This document shows positions 38,711-48,666 of a DNA stretch of 64,000 bases, piece after piece; the stretch's first letter is position 1; every line of letters starts with the position of its first letter. The position numbers and the translations under genes were made by a program. The notes under the pieces were generated by a model, which was given only the letters and a program-made list of their open reading frames with translations, made no database searches and had not been told where the DNA came from. Origin of the DNA: Thiotrichales bacterium (GTDB lineage: Bacteria > Pseudomonadota > Gammaproteobacteria > HK1); contig JAPOSC010000065.1 of NCBI GenBank assembly GCA_026709935.1, forward strand, positions 62,001 through 126,000. The letters run 5' to 3'.

Positions 38711-38770
38711 GCCGCTCAGGGTCGCCTGGAGTCACTTGGGGTCGCCCAAGGTCACCCGGGTTCGGTCGCC
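38711..38770. repeat. 10-bp-period degenerate array upstream of AraC-family gene
   Basis: gccgctcagg gtcgcctgga gtcacttggg gtcgcccaag gtcacccggg ttcggtcgcc. Confidence 0.65.
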
Positions 38771-38858
38771 GGTCGGTCGGCGTTGCCTGCGCGGGCGCGA
38801 TGGGGGATAGTCGCATCGTCGCCCTGTCGTCCGTCCGCATACCGACGAGCTCATTGCG

Positions 38859-39896
38859 ATGCGAAGCTCCGAATCGATCACCCTCCCCCGCATCGGGGCC
38901 CATCCCCGCGAGGTGATCTTCGCCCTGATTCCCGACTATTCCTTCATCGCCTTCAGCAGCGCGGTGGAGCCGTTGCGGATGGCGAACCGGATCCGCGGCG
39001 AGCCGTTGTACCGATGGCGGGTCGTCAGCGCGGGAGGTGCGCCGGTTGCGAGCAGCAACGGTCTCGTGGTGCAGGTCGATGGAGACTTCACCTCGGTCGA
39101 GAACGCCGATCTGGTCTTCGTCTGCGCCGGAGAGCGGATCCACACCCACATCGACCGGAATTGCACTGCCTGGTTGCGCCGGCTTGCCCGGCGCCGCGTG
39201 CCGCTCGGTGCCATCTGCACCGGTACGTACCTGCTCGCCCGGGCCGACGTGCTCAGCGGGTATCACTGCACGATCCACTGGGAGAACCTCGCCAGCCTGC
39301 GCGAGGAATATCCGAACATCACCGTCACCTACAAGCTCTTCGAGATCGACCGGGACCGGTACACCTGCTCCGGAGGTGTCGCCTCCCTCGACATGATGCT
39401 CAATCTGATCGAGGCCGAACACGGCAGTCCACTTGCCGCGGCCATTTCCGAGGAGTTCATCTGCGAGAGGATCCGGGGCAAGAACGATCGGCAACGTATC
39501 CCGCTGACGCATCGCCTCGGCACCAGCCAGCCGAAGCTCGTCGAAGCGATCGCCCTGATGGAGGCCAACGTCGAAGAACCGATGAGCCTCGACGAGCTGT
39601 CCCGACATGTGGGGCTGTCGCGGCGGCAACTGGAACGACTGTTCCAGAAGCACGTGCACTGCGTTCCGACGCGGTACTACCTCGAACTCCGGCTCGGTCG
39701 TGCGCGTCAGCTTCTGCTGCAGACGAGCCGGCCCATCGTGGATATCGCCTTCGCGTGCGGATTCGTCTCCGCACCCCACTTCAGCAAGTGTTACCGTGAC
39801 CGCTACGGTATCCCCCCCCGTGATGAGCGGCGGCGGGGACCGACACTGATCGGCGGCGCACGCGCGGAGTATGTTTCACCCCGCACGACCGACTGA
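38859..39896 (+). CDS. GlxA/GbdR-like AraC-family regulator with N-terminal GATase1-like domain
   Basis: FSSAVEPLRMANRIRGEPLYRWRVVSAGG; AICTGTYLLARADVLSG; C-terminal tandem HTH FACGFVSAPHFSKCYRDRYG. Confidence 0.9.
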   Translation: MRSSESITLPRIGAHPREVIFALIPDYSFIAFSSAVEPLRMANRIRGEPLYRWRVVSAGGAPVASSNGLVVQVDGDFTSVENADLVFVCAGERIHTHIDRNCTAWLRRLARRRVPLGAICTGTYLLARADVLSGYHCTIHWENLASLREEYPNITVTYKLFEIDRDRYTCSGGVASLDMMLNLIEAEHGSPLAAAISEEFICERIRGKNDRQRIPLTHRLGTSQPKLVEAIALMEANVEEPMSLDELSRHVGLSRRQLERLFQKHVHCVPTRYYLELRLGRARQLLLQTSRPIVDIAFACGFVSAPHFSKCYRDRYGIPPRDERRRGPTLIGGARAEYVSPRTTD

Positions 39897-39945
39897 TCCG
39901 GCGGCGCACGCGCGCCGTGCGCACTCCAGGGAAGGAGGAATCCCC

Positions 39946-42900
39946 ATGCAGTCGGTCTCGCCGTGTGTCCCCGAAGTACCGGGGACGGGATCGCGAACCT
40001 GGTGGACATCGCTGCACGGCAGCGCCCGCGGCCTGGCCATCGCAAGTCTCGCGCGGCAGGTCGATGCTCCGGTGCTGGTCATCGCCGCGGACAGCCGGAC
40101 CGCGCACCGTATCGAGTCCGAGCTGGCGTTCTTCCTGGACCGGGAGATTGCGAACCTGCGCTTTCCGGACTGGGAGACCCTGCCCTACGACCTCTTCTCG
40201 CCTCACCAGGATCTCGTCTCGGAACGGCTCGAAACCCTGGGAAGACTTCCCTCGCTCGCTTCGGGGGTGGTGGTCACCGTGGTCAGCACCGCGATGGGGC
40301 GGGTTCCGCCGCGCGGATACGTCGACGGTCACCGGTTTCTCGTCAGGTCCGGCGATCGCCTCGACATCGATACCTTTCGCCAGCGTCTCGATCGCGCCGG
40401 ATATGCCTGTGTCAGCCAGGTGATGGAGCACGGCGAGTACGCGGTGCGCGGCTCGTTGCTCGATCTCTTCCCGATGGGGGCCGACACGCCGCTGCGCATC
40501 GACCTTCTCGATGACGAGATCGAGAGCCTGCGTTTGTTCGATCCCGACAGCCAGCGATCCACGAGCCGGGTCGACCGCATCGAGCTGCTTCCCGCTCGCG
40601 AGTTCCCGGCGTCCCCGGATGCGGTGTCGGCGTTCCGGCGCGCGTGGCGGCGACGGTTCGAAGGGGACCCGTCGCGGTGCCCCATCTACCGTGAGGTCAG
40701 CCAAGGCGCCTGGCCGGCCGGGATCGAGTACTACCTACCGCTGTTCTTTCCGGAAACCGCGGTGCTGACGGACTATCTTCCGCCCGGCGCCATCGTTGTC
40801 CTCGCCGGGGACATCCACGAGGCGGCGACCGCGTTCTGGGCGGACACCGGGGATCGATTCGAGAACCGACGCCACGACCGGGAACGCCCGGTGCTCTCGC
40901 CGGAGGAGATCTTCGTGCCGGTGGAAGACCTGTTCCACCGGCTGGCGGCGTTTCGCGGCGTGCGCCTGCGCCACGGAGCCGAGGCCGGGCGCGGCGCCAA
41001 CGTCGAGTTCGCGACGCGGACACCGCCGCCGCTGCCCATCGACGGGCGGGCGGAGCGGCCCATCGGCCACCTGCAGGACTTCCTCTCCGGGCACCAGGGA
41101 CAATGCCTCATCGTGGCCGAGACTCCCGGACGACGCGAGATCCTGCTGGAGACTCTGCGCGCCCACGATTTGAAGCCGGCGCTCGTCGAGTCATGGGGCG
41201 ACTTCATTGATGGCGACGCTTCCCTGGCCATGACCGTCGCCGAGCTCGAGGATGGCGCGTGCATCGACGATCCGTCCGTCGCGGTGATCACCGAATCCCA
41301 GCTCTTCGGGGCGCGGGCGGCCCAGCGCCGCCGCCGGCGCGGGAGCGGACGGGACCCCGAGGGGTTGGTGCGCGACCTGAACGAACTCCGGATCGGGGCG
41401 CCGGTGGTGCACGAAGCGCATGGGGTCGGGCGCTACGCGGGACTCGAAGTTCTGGTCCTGGGCGGAACCGCCGGCGAGTTTCTCCGCATCGACTACGCCG
41501 ACGACGACAAGCTCTACGTGCCGGTCGGTTCATTGCACCTCGTTTCGCGCTATTCGGGGGTCGATCCGGAAGCGGCGCCGCTGCACAAGCTCGGCAGCCG
41601 CCAGTGGCAGCGCGCCCGGAAGCGGGCGGCGGAGAAGGTCGTCGACGTGGCGGCGGAGTTGCTGGAAGTGCAGGCGCGCCGGGCAAGCCGGCCGGGAGTG
41701 GCGTTCGAGGTCGAATCCGAGCTCCTCCACGGCTTCGAGGCGAGTTTTCCCTTCGAGGAGACCCCGGACCAGACCGACGCGATCCGGAAGGTCGTCGCCG
41801 ACATGCGTCGACCGGCGCCGATGGATCGCCTGGTCTGCGGCGACGTCGGCTTCGGCAAGACCGAGGTGGCGATGCGCGCCGCGTTCATCGCCGTGCAGTC
41901 CGGAAAGCAGGTCGCAGTGCTCGTTCCTACCACCCTGCTCGCGCAGCAGCACCAACAGACATTCGGCGACCGGTTCGCGGACTGGCCGGTACGCATCGAG
42001 CAGCTCTCGCGCTTTCGCGCTCGCGATGACCGGGCCGGGGTGGTGCGCGATCTCGCGGATGGTTCGGTGGACATCGTCATCGGCACCCATCAGCTTCTGG
42101 ACCGAAGCATCCGGTTCAAGCGCCTGGGGCTCGTGGTCATCGACGAGGAGCATCGCTTCGGGGTGCGCCAGAAGGAGCGGTTCAAGGCGCTGCGGGCCGA
42201 GGTCGACGTCCTCACCCTGACCGCGACGCCGATTCCGCGCACTCTCGACATGGCGTTTTCGGGCCTGCGCGATCTCTCGCTCATTGCCACCCCGCCCGCA
42301 AAGCGGTTGTCCATCCAGACCTTCGTTCGCCAGTGGGATGGGAGCATGCTGCGCGAGGCACTCGAACGCGAACTTCGCCGCGGTGGCCAGATCTTCTTCG
42401 TGCACAACCGGGTCGAGGACATCGAGCGTATCGCCGACGATGTGCGCAAGCTCACCCCGGACGCCGAGGTGAGGGTTGCACACGGCCAGATGCGCGAGCG
42501 CGACCTGGAACGCACGATGCTCGACTTCTACCACCGCCGCTTCCAGGTGCTCTTATGCACCACCATCATCGAGACCGGGATCGACATCCCCAACGCCAAC
42601 ACCATCGTGATCAACCGGGCGGATCGGTTCGGGCTCGCGCAGCTCCATCAGTTGCGCGGACGGGTCGGGCGGTCGCACCATCGGGCCTACGCCTACCTCA
42701 TCGTGCCGGACCGGCGGGCGATGACGGCCGACGCGGTGAGGCGGATCGAGGCCATCGAGGCGCTCGGGGATCTCGGAGTGGGCTTCAACCTCGCGACCCA
42801 TGATCTGGAAATCCGCGGCGCCGGGGAAATCCTCGGCGATGAGCAAAGCGGGCAGATTCAGGAGGTCGGCTATGCGCTCTACACGCGGCTGCTCGAACGC

Positions 42901-43404
42901 GCAGTGGCGGCGCTGCGGGCCGGCCGGGCGCCGGTGCTGGACCGCCCCCTCGATACCGGGGCCGAGATCGACGTGCGCGAGCCGGCTCTGATTCCCGAGG
43001 ACTACCTCCCCGACGTGCATGCGCGTCTGCTCATGTACAAGCGGATCGCAAGCGGGGCGGACGAGGAGAGACTCGAGGAGCTCATGGTCGAGATGATCGA
43101 TCGGTTCGGGCCCGCCCCCCCGGCGGCACGCTTGCTCTTCGACCTGACGCGGATCAAGCTCCAGGCCGCACCGTTCGGGGTGAAAAGAATCGAGGCGGGC
43201 GCGAACGGGGGGCGCATCGTGTTCCACCCCGAACCCGATGTCGATCCGGGCAGCGTGATTCGGCTGGTGCAGAGCGATCCGGGGCGGTTCCGTCTCGACG
43301 GGGCGGAACGGCTGCGGTTCGCGGGCGATCTCCCCGATGCGTCGAGCCGGGTGGATGCGGTGCGGCGGCTGCTCGACTCGCTCGAGATCGGGGTCGCCGC
43401 GTGA
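39946..43404 (+). CDS. mfd: Transcription-repair coupling factor
   Basis: MDRLVCGDVGFGKTEVAMRAAF; VVIDEEHRFGVRQKERFKAL; GRVGRSHHRAYAYL; C-terminal TRCF domain. Confidence 0.97.
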   Translation: MQSVSPCVPEVPGTGSRTWWTSLHGSARGLAIASLARQVDAPVLVIAADSRTAHRIESELAFFLDREIANLRFPDWETLPYDLFSPHQDLVSERLETLGRLPSLASGVVVTVVSTAMGRVPPRGYVDGHRFLVRSGDRLDIDTFRQRLDRAGYACVSQVMEHGEYAVRGSLLDLFPMGADTPLRIDLLDDEIESLRLFDPDSQRSTSRVDRIELLPAREFPASPDAVSAFRRAWRRRFEGDPSRCPIYREVSQGAWPAGIEYYLPLFFPETAVLTDYLPPGAIVVLAGDIHEAATAFWADTGDRFENRRHDRERPVLSPEEIFVPVEDLFHRLAAFRGVRLRHGAEAGRGANVEFATRTPPPLPIDGRAERPIGHLQDFLSGHQGQCLIVAETPGRREILLETLRAHDLKPALVESWGDFIDGDASLAMTVAELEDGACIDDPSVAVITESQLFGARAAQRRRRRGSGRDPEGLVRDLNELRIGAPVVHEAHGVGRYAGLEVLVLGGTAGEFLRIDYADDDKLYVPVGSLHLVSRYSGVDPEAAPLHKLGSRQWQRARKRAAEKVVDVAAELLEVQARRASRPGVAFEVESELLHGFEASFPFEETPDQTDAIRKVVADMRRPAPMDRLVCGDVGFGKTEVAMRAAFIAVQSGKQVAVLVPTTLLAQQHQQTFGDRFADWPVRIEQLSRFRARDDRAGVVRDLADGSVDIVIGTHQLLDRSIRFKRLGLVVIDEEHRFGVRQKERFKALRAEVDVLTLTATPIPRTLDMAFSGLRDLSLIATPPAKRLSIQTFVRQWDGSMLREALERELRRGGQIFFVHNRVEDIERIADDVRKLTPDAEVRVAHGQMRERDLERTMLDFYHRRFQVLLCTTIIETGIDIPNANTIVINRADRFGLAQLHQLRGRVGRSHHRAYAYLIVPDRRAMTADAVRRIEAIEALGDLGVGFNLATHDLEIRGAGEILGDEQSGQIQEVGYALYTRLLERAVAALRAGRAPVLDRPLDTGAEIDVREPALIPEDYLPDVHARLLMYKRIASGADEERLEELMVEMIDRFGPAPPAARLLFDLTRIKLQAAPFGVKRIEAGANGGRIVFHPEPDVDPGSVIRLVQSDPGRFRLDGAERLRFAGDLPDASSRVDAVRRLLDSLEIGVAA

Positions 43405-44174
43405 GCGCAAAACTGGAACCCACTGCACTTTTCCGTCGCCGTACCCTCCGCGAAAGAAGGATCATTCCGATGCCGGAGGAACGCTCGATCCGGCCCGCGA
43501 CAGTCCCGGATCGCATGGCATCTCTGCTTGCGCTGGCCGTGATTCTGGTCGGGGCGCTCGCGTTGCCGACAGGGGCTTCGGCTCGGTGGTTCACGGCCGA
43601 GATCATCGTATTTGACGATCTGCGCCGCGAGGGGATTCACGCCGAACACTGGCCCGCGGAGCCCGGAGCGCCCCTGCTTCGGAATGCAATCGACCTTGCG
43701 TCCCGGTCCGGCGATGCATCGGGCGGGGTCGCCCGTGCGTATCGACCCGTAGCGCCCTCTCAGCTCAGGCTCAGGGGCGTCTGGAACAGTTTGCGACGCT
43801 CGGCGCACTATCGTCCATTCCTGCACGCAGGGTGGCGCGTGCCGGGCGTTCCGCGCCGCTCCGCGCGTGCGGTGCGTCTCGGGACCGATCCCGGCGAAGA
43901 CGACGCGAGCGAGGTTGCGGATGGCTTGCGCGCCGGGCACCCCAAGCACCCCAGGCACCCCTTGGTACATGGGACGGTGATGGTTTCCCTCGCGCGCTTC
44001 CTTCAGGTCGAGGTCGATCTGCTCTACCACCGGCCGGCGAACGGTGAACCCGCCTCGCCGGATTTTGCGCCGACCCGGTTCCGTCTCGTGGCGGAGCGCA
44101 GGATGCGTTCCGGGGAGCTGCACTACATCGATCATCCCCTGTTCGGGGTCCTGATCCTGATTACTCCCGCGTAG
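43401..44174 (+). CDS. CsiV family protein
   Basis: Signal-like segment; RWFTAEIIVFDDL...HPLFGVLILITP; directly downstream of mfd. Confidence 0.8.
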   Translation: MSAKLEPTALFRRRTLRERRIIPMPEERSIRPATVPDRMASLLALAVILVGALALPTGASARWFTAEIIVFDDLRREGIHAEHWPAEPGAPLLRNAIDLASRSGDASGGVARAYRPVAPSQLRLRGVWNSLRRSAHYRPFLHAGWRVPGVPRRSARAVRLGTDPGEDDASEVADGLRAGHPKHPRHPLVHGTVMVSLARFLQVEVDLLYHRPANGEPASPDFAPTRFRLVAERRMRSGELHYIDHPLFGVLILITPA

Positions 44175-44251
44175 GTGCAAGGCGTAGTTGCAGCGTGGAT
44201 GCAAGGCTTGACTAATCGCCCCCATCCAGTAGTTTTCCAGACTCGACGGCC

Positions 44252-44791
44252 GTGCAGAGCAACAGGATCTTCACCTACCGGCGGCCGATGCCCCCGAATC
44301 GGCGACCCGGGATCGAAACGGACGCGATGTCGATGACGGTACGAATGGAAACGGCGAGCCCGGCGCGGTTCGGGGATCGCGACATCACCGGCCTCATCCG
44401 CATCTACGAGGCAAGCTACGTCCGGCTCGCCAAGCTCGTTCCCGATCTGTCGACATGTGATCGGGTGATGGTGTCCCGCGTCGCGGGTGCCCTCGACCTT
44501 CACCTCGAAATCGTTGACCGCCAACCGTATACGGCGTCGCTGCGGCTGACGTATCGATTCCCTGATCAAGATGGGTGGGTGCTCGAGCCGAATGCCCGAA
44601 TCAACGTCTACCACGACGTACGAGCGGCCGAAATCGTCTCCCACCGCCGCCGTGCGTCCCGAGCCGTCCACGCCTGGACTCCGGGACGGATGCCGGAGCT
44701 CGATCGCAAGTGGCGGATGAATCGTTTCCTCCTGAAGTGGCTCCGGTTCTGCACGTATCAGGGTCACATCTTCCTGTCCGGCGTACCCTGA
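44252..44791 (+). CDS. DUF1249 (YqiB-like) protein
   Basis: IYEASYVRLAKLVPDLSTCDRVMVSRVAGALDLHLEIVDRQPYTASLRLTYRF; RKWRMNRFLLKWLRFCTYQGH. Confidence 0.82.
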   Translation: MQSNRIFTYRRPMPPNRRPGIETDAMSMTVRMETASPARFGDRDITGLIRIYEASYVRLAKLVPDLSTCDRVMVSRVAGALDLHLEIVDRQPYTASLRLTYRFPDQDGWVLEPNARINVYHDVRAAEIVSHRRRASRAVHAWTPGRMPELDRKWRMNRFLLKWLRFCTYQGHIFLSGVP

Positions 44792-44863
44792 GCCCGACCG
44801 GATCCGGTCTTGACGAGCGTACGGCCCGCGCCCGCCGTGCCGGATGGCGCGCTTCTTCCCGTC

Positions 44864-46798
44864 TCAGGAGTCCGCCCGAGCCGGTATCGGCGGCATGCGT
44901 TCGCTCAGTCGGCTCGGGGTCTGGCCGAGGCGGTGTTCGTAGATGGCACCATAGGCGAGGAACCGTCGGACATAACGGCGGGTTTCGGCGAAGGGGATAT
45001 TGTCGATCCACAGCGCGGCATCGACATCGCCGTTCTCCGGCAGCCACCTTTTGACGCGCTGGGGACCGGCGTTGTAGGACGCCGCGGCCAGAACGAAATT
45101 CCCGTCCGTCTTCCCGAGCAGCGACCGGACGTATCGCGCCCCGAGCGCCACGTTGAGGTCCGGAGCGAGAAGCTGCCCCCTTCCGCGCCACGTCCGGCCT
45201 GCTTCCCGCATGAGCATGCGGCCCGTGCGCGGCATGATCTGCATCAGTCCCAGGGCGCCCGCCGGTGAACGGGCATCCGCAATGAACGCGCTCTCCTGGC
45301 GGATGATCGCGTACACCGTTGCCGGCGGCAGATCCCGGCGGCGCGCTGCCGACTCCACGAACTCCCGGTAGGCCACCGGAAACCTCAGCTCCAGGTCGTC
45401 CCGATCCGGCGTTCGCACGATGGTGAGAATCGCGCGTCCGTGCCAGTCGTTGCACCCCGCAATCCAGGCGGCGGCCTTGAGCTCCTCCTCGTCGAGCCCC
45501 GGGATGAGCGCGTTCCACTCCCGCCGGGCATCGACCCGGCGTTCAAGCGCGTACAGCTCCAGCGCCCGTTGTACGGCGGGCATCGTCGCGACCCGTTCGA
45601 TCGTCGCAGGTGCGATTTCGAGTCGACGATGGTTGAACCGGTAGGGCATTCCCAGCCGGTCGGCGGCCAGAAAACCATAGTAATCCCGTTCCTGCGCGAG
45701 CGATTCGAACGCCTCGCGGGCTTCGTCGAACTGTCCGACTGCTTCCAGGGCCTGCGCTCGCCAGAAACGCCAGCGCTCCCGGGTCCGTTCCGAGTCGGGC
45801 ATCGCGGAGATGCCCTCGATCACTGCATCCCACTGCGAATGGAGCGCCGCTGCGGCAACCCGCCATCGCAGGACGAGGTTGTCGGCGTATGCGGCATCGA
45901 CGCTCTGGAGCCATTCGATCGCGCGCGCATCATGTTCGGTGGCGAACGACAGTCCGATGCGGCGCGCGACCCCGGCCCGCGCCTCGGCGCCGAGCCCGGT
46001 GCGCTTCTCCACCGCCGTGAGTGCTTCCACCGCGGCTTCCGGGTTGAAGCGCGCCAGGCGTTCGAGTCCGTGCGAGAGGACCCCTTCCACCTTCGATGGG
46101 TCTCCGTCGAGTCGCGTCGTGCCGACGCGCTGCGGGTTCTCATGGATCGTGCGCCACGCCGCGGCCAGGCGGCGATCGTCCGGTTCGAGGAATTGCTCGA
46201 GATACCGGGCCAGCCGGACCCGGCCCCGCGCCATCGCGAGCTCCGTCCGGTCCCACGCCGCGGCTGGAGTAAACCGGTCCGATTCGAGCCATGCCTCGAA
46301 CACCGGATCGCACGCCTTCGGGCGCGATTCGCCGGACATCCACAGCGCCTCCGCCTCCGACAGGGCGCCGAGCCGGTCCCCGGTCTCCAGCCGCGCCCGG
46401 GCGTGGAGGCATTGCAGTTCGACCGAAGCGTCTTCGGGATACCATTCGGTGAACTTGCTCCACTCGCGCCGTTCGGCGAGCCGACGCAGCCACTGTCCTC
46501 GCAGCCGGAAGGTCACCGGCTCGCCGCGGTTGTCTCCCAGAAACGCTTCCACCTCGGAGCGAGGAACGCGCGGCCAGCCCACCCGCAACCGCGCGAGCTC
46601 CACGTAGGGGAACAGGGGATGGGCGCCGAGGGTGCGCCGGAGTCGTTCCCACTCGCCGCGACCTCTCGGAGGGGACCGCTCCGCCTGGACGAATGCGGCG
46701 CGATTCGCCGCGTGGTCGGCCTCGGGACACGTCATGCCCGACACGAGTCCAGGCAGGCAGATCATCCACATGCTCACCAGTACCATCAATCCACGCAT
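44864..46798 (-). CDS. slt: Lytic murein transglycosylase (Slt70-like)
   Basis: AIIRQESAFIADARSPAGALGLMQIMPRTGRMLMRE; NVALGARYVRSLLGKTDGNFVLAAASYNAGPQRV. Confidence 0.93.
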   Translation of the reverse strand: MRGLMVLVSMWMICLPGLVSGMTCPEADHAANRAAFVQAERSPPRGRGEWERLRRTLGAHPLFPYVELARLRVGWPRVPRSEVEAFLGDNRGEPVTFRLRGQWLRRLAERREWSKFTEWYPEDASVELQCLHARARLETGDRLGALSEAEALWMSGESRPKACDPVFEAWLESDRFTPAAAWDRTELAMARGRVRLARYLEQFLEPDDRRLAAAWRTIHENPQRVGTTRLDGDPSKVEGVLSHGLERLARFNPEAAVEALTAVEKRTGLGAEARAGVARRIGLSFATEHDARAIEWLQSVDAAYADNLVLRWRVAAAALHSQWDAVIEGISAMPDSERTRERWRFWRAQALEAVGQFDEAREAFESLAQERDYYGFLAADRLGMPYRFNHRRLEIAPATIERVATMPAVQRALELYALERRVDARREWNALIPGLDEEELKAAAWIAGCNDWHGRAILTIVRTPDRDDLELRFPVAYREFVESAARRRDLPPATVYAIIRQESAFIADARSPAGALGLMQIMPRTGRMLMREAGRTWRGRGQLLAPDLNVALGARYVRSLLGKTDGNFVLAAASYNAGPQRVKRWLPENGDVDAALWIDNIPFAETRRYVRRFLAYGAIYEHRLGQTPSRLSERMPPIPARADS

Positions 46799-46836
46799 CA
46801 CCGGTTCCTTCCGGTTCGGGTGAGTCGGTTCGGGAC

Positions 46837-47400
46837 TCACAGGGGTGGAGCCTCCAGCCGGGCGTGCAGGCGCGGCCAGTCGAAGGCCGGCCCGGGGTCG
46901 GTCTTGCGAGCCGGCGCGATGTCGCTGTGTCTCACGATCCGGTGCGGGCCGATCGCGGGCCAGCGGTGCATGAGGGCCAGACACACCCCGCCCAGACGTT
47001 CGTACTGCACATCCTCGTACGGCGTGCGATCCGTGCCTTCGAGCTCGATGCCGATCGAGAAGTCGTTGCAACGGACCCGATCTCCGAAACGGGATTCTCC
47101 GGCGTGCCAGGCCCGCTGCGAGAAGGCGACGAACTGCACGAGATCACCACCGCGACGGATCAGCAGATGCGCCGACACCTTCACCGCGGCGATAGCTCGA
47201 AAGTACTCGTGGGCATGCGGGTCGAGACAGTTGCAGAAGAGCTGCTCGATGTGCGGGCCGCCGAACTCACCGGGCGGCAGGCTGATTCCATGGACGACGA
47301 TCAGATCGATATCACAGCCCGAGGGCCGAGCATCGAAGTTCGGCGACGGGACGCGGCGGGCATCGGCGAACCAGTCGCCCGTCGCATCGAGACTCAGCAC
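46837..47400 (-). CDS. ampD: 1,6-anhydro-N-acetylmuramyl-L-alanine amidase AmpD
   Basis: PSGCDIDLIVVHGISLPPGEFG; VSAHLLIRRGGDLVQFV; HSDIAPARKTDPGPAFDW. Confidence 0.94.
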   Translation of the reverse strand: MLSLDATGDWFADARRVPSPNFDARPSGCDIDLIVVHGISLPPGEFGGPHIEQLFCNCLDPHAHEYFRAIAAVKVSAHLLIRRGGDLVQFVAFSQRAWHAGESRFGDRVRCNDFSIGIELEGTDRTPYEDVQYERLGGVCLALMHRWPAIGPHRIVRHSDIAPARKTDPGPAFDWPRLHARLEAPPL

Positions 47401-47464
47401 GCGGTCATCTCACAACCCTGCCGCCTGAACGACGCCATCGCGCAAAGCACGGCTCCCGGCGCCG

Positions 47465-48223
47465 TCAATCACCGGCCTGCAACTCCTTCCAGATGCCACG
47501 CGCCACCGAGCGGCCCTGCTCAAGCTGTGACGGGGTGAGCAACTGGGCCACCGACTCGCGCAGTTCGGGCCCCATCTCGAACCCGTTTGCCGCCGCCACG
47601 CCGTACCAGGCGTAGGCAAGCACGTAATTCCGAGCCACGCCGTACCCGGCCCGGTACAGATGCCCGATGTTCGCCTGCGCCTCTGCGTTCCCCTGTTCCG
47701 CGGACTGGCGGAACAAGGCCATGGCGCGCGCATGGTCCTGCGATACCCCCCGGCCTTGCGCATGCATGACTCCCAGTCTGACTTGCGCGCCGGAATCGCC
47801 CTGCGCTGCCGCCAGACCGAACCAGTGAGCCGCGAGTGCCTCATCGCGGGGGACACCCGCCCCTTCCGCGTACAACTCGCCGAGATTCTTCTCCGCCGCG
47901 CGCAATCCCTTCGTCGCCGCGGACCGGAACAGCTCGACCGCGCGCTCGACATTCCGCTCAAGACCGTCTCCGCGAAGATACAACACTGCGAGGCCATTCT
48001 CTCCGCGCGGGTCGTCTGCGGCGGCCAGGGCGCTGAACTTGCCGACCGCAGTCTCGAAATCGCCCGCCTCAGCCGCTTGCACCGCCGCGTCGAATTCGTC
48101 GGTGGCCGGATCGGCGGCGATCAGGGACCACGACGCGAGGACGAGAAGCCCGACGACCAGAATCCTCGCGACAGCGGCGGGCGTGAACCACCGTCCCGGG
48201 CGCCGGGCCCCCGCCGTGTTCAC
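47465..48223 (-). CDS. Sel1-like repeat protein with N-terminal membrane anchor/signal (GTG start proposed)
   Basis: AARILVVGLLVLASWSLIA; repeated GLRAAEKNLGELYAEGAGVPRDEALAAHWFGLAAAQGD units. Confidence 0.83.
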   Translation of the reverse strand: MNTAGARRPGRWFTPAAVARILVVGLLVLASWSLIAADPATDEFDAAVQAAEAGDFETAVGKFSALAAADDPRGENGLAVLYLRGDGLERNVERAVELFRSAATKGLRAAEKNLGELYAEGAGVPRDEALAAHWFGLAAAQGDSGAQVRLGVMHAQGRGVSQDHARAMALFRQSAEQGNAEAQANIGHLYRAGYGVARNYVLAYAWYGVAAANGFEMGPELRESVAQLLTPSQLEQGRSVARGIWKELQAGD

Positions 48224-48567
48224 CGCCGGCGACCACCGGCGGCATGCCCCGAGGCGCGCATCGGATCGAGACGATGGGATCGGTTTCCAGCTACAGGGCA
48301 GTGGGCGGGAACAGCGGCGGAGGCATCCGGACGCCTCGGGCGGTGTCGATCCTCGTCGGCAAGACCCTCGTCGACAAGACGAATCCTCGAAGCGGGTTTC
48401 CAGCCGACGGGACGATGTGACGATCGATACCCGGCGTCGCGTCGCCGAACTGGCTCGGGTGATTCGAGCATGTCTCGTTGGTCCGAAGGCAGCCTCGCCA
48501 GCATGTCGATCGGACCTGTCGCGGAACTCCGCCGATTGAGGCCTGCTCAATCGCGCCATGTGCAATC

Positions 48568-48644
<77 letters not shown>

Positions 48645-48666
48645 GTGACGGCAAATTGTAGCTCAC

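Noticed and set aside
46820-46840. gtgagtc-ggttcgg-gactcac hairpin
   Set aside because: Overlaps the ampD stop codon; a 7-bp stem is too weak for a separate claim.
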